From NCBI RefSeq assembly GCF_005795905.1, contig NZ_VAWE01000001.1:7443501-7507500 (forward strand): DNA of 64,000 nt, read 5' to 3'. The notes below the pieces were generated by a model, which was not told where the DNA came from, searched no databases, and was given only the letters and a program-made list of their open reading frames with translations. Positions 63,650-64,000 of this stretch are shown one piece after another. Source of the stretch: Streptomyces marianii. Lineage in GTDB: Bacteria; Actinomycetota; Actinomycetes; Streptomycetales; Streptomycetaceae. The number at the start of each line of letters is the position of its first letter. Position 1 is the first letter of the stretch. Made by a program: the position numbers and the translations under genes.

Positions 63650-64000
63650 CGAACATCCCCTCTGGGAGCAGGTGCCGGAGTTGGCGAGCCCGGGGCCGCG
63701 GGCGCCGTGCCGAGATCCGCCGGAGGACCGTCGTGTTGCCAGGTGAGCGTGACCGTCACCGCGCTCTTCGCCTCACCGTCGGCGAGGAGTCCGACGACCT
63801 TTCCGGATTTGACAGCGAACTCGATACCGAAGGCGATACTGACCTCGTCCGGCCGGACCGCTCTGACGCCGTCCGCGAGTGAACTGGCAACCCCCGTAAC
63901 CAGTTCCCGAAGGCTCTCGAGCCGCGCCGCGGCCTGTCCTGAGAGGCCACTGTCCGCGTACCCCCCGGGCGTGGAGGCGTCCAGTTGCTCCGCCCCATGG
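63646..64000 (-). CDS. Trypsin-co-occurring domain protein (partial)
   Basis: 117 codons of a gene that runs off the right edge. It reads LESLRELVTGVASSLADGVR, then RPDEVSIAFGIEFAVKSGKV and SAVTVTLTWQHD, the pattern of the trypsin-co-occurring (CU044_2847-type) beta-rich domain found next to trypsin-VMAP genes. A proline-rich tail ends at the TGA (63646-63648) that overlaps the protease start. The N-terminus is missing from the window. Confidence 0.85.
   Translation of the reverse strand, partial: HGAEQLDASTPGGYADSGLSGQAAARLESLRELVTGVASSLADGVRAVRPDEVSIAFGIEFAVKSGKVVGLLADGEAKSAVTVTLTWQHDGPPADLGTAPAAPGSPTPAPAPRGDVR

Overview
This window is chromosomal DNA from a high-GC actinomycete, almost certainly Streptomyces. 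Third codon positions are close to saturated with G/C, GTG starts and GTGA/ATGA overlaps are common, and several genes belong to families typical of that genus (DUF397 with an XRE regulator, LppU/SCO3897-like, the FxSxx-COOH peptide system, SAV_2336-like proteins). From memory, the order bio - ure - plsC - pfkA - murT/gatD - def resembles the SCO12xx arm region of S. coelicolor; no alignment was run.

Layout. Positions 1-8830 are a mobile, decayed segment. It holds an almost complete group II intron, an ISL3-type element interrupted by a second insertion sequence (46-bp inverted repeats and a 7-bp target duplication), scraps of IS110, IS3, a tyrosine recombinase and a carbamoyltransferase, and one intact AAA ATPase-nuclease fusion. 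Positions 8867-15523 carry an SGNH hydrolase, two CNNM/CBS membrane proteins, a GNAT acetyltransferase, a ribbon-helix-helix/Fic-like toxin-antitoxin pair and a methyltransferase. Positions 15848-20745 hold a VOC protein and the biotin genes (bioB-bioA-bioD on the minus strand, bioF divergent). Positions 20895-25513 contain a DUF397/XRE/ATPase regulatory trio, a secreted NlpC/P60 hydrolase behind a c-di-AMP (ydaO) riboswitch, a ClpP-like protein that lacks the catalytic histidine, and a YefM-type antitoxin with its operator.

Positions 26170-30982 are the urease operon ureABCFGD. Positions 31163-50629 are mostly housekeeping: acyltransferase, CtaG, phosphofructokinase, GatD/MurT (lipid II amidation), peptide deformylase, TetR with acyl-CoA dehydrogenase, glutathione peroxidase, thioesterase II, a DUF3516 helicase, a YdjM-like protein, a TMEM175-like channel, MarR with an ABC exporter, MltG, and YjbQ.

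Positions 51135-64000 (minus strand, running off the right edge) are the most interesting part. They form a tightly packed operon of a trypsin-co-occurring protein, a trypsin-like protease of the VMAP type, a MoxR AAA ATPase, a SAV_2336/vWA-like TPR protein, a 65-residue FxsA-like precursor peptide, a cyclophane-type radical SAM/SPASM maturase, a separate HExxH peptide hydroxylase, and the TIR-like/NB-ARC/TPR protein FxsT. The precursor does not end in the canonical FxSxx; it ends W-A-H-S-R-T-A. The gene set suggests a ribosomally made, modified peptide coupled to an NTP-dependent, protease-armed conflict or signalling system.

Also notable are a pair of MITE-like elements at CTAG sites about 10 kb apart in opposite orientation, and an inverted repeat whose left copy coincides with the 3' end of the group II intron.
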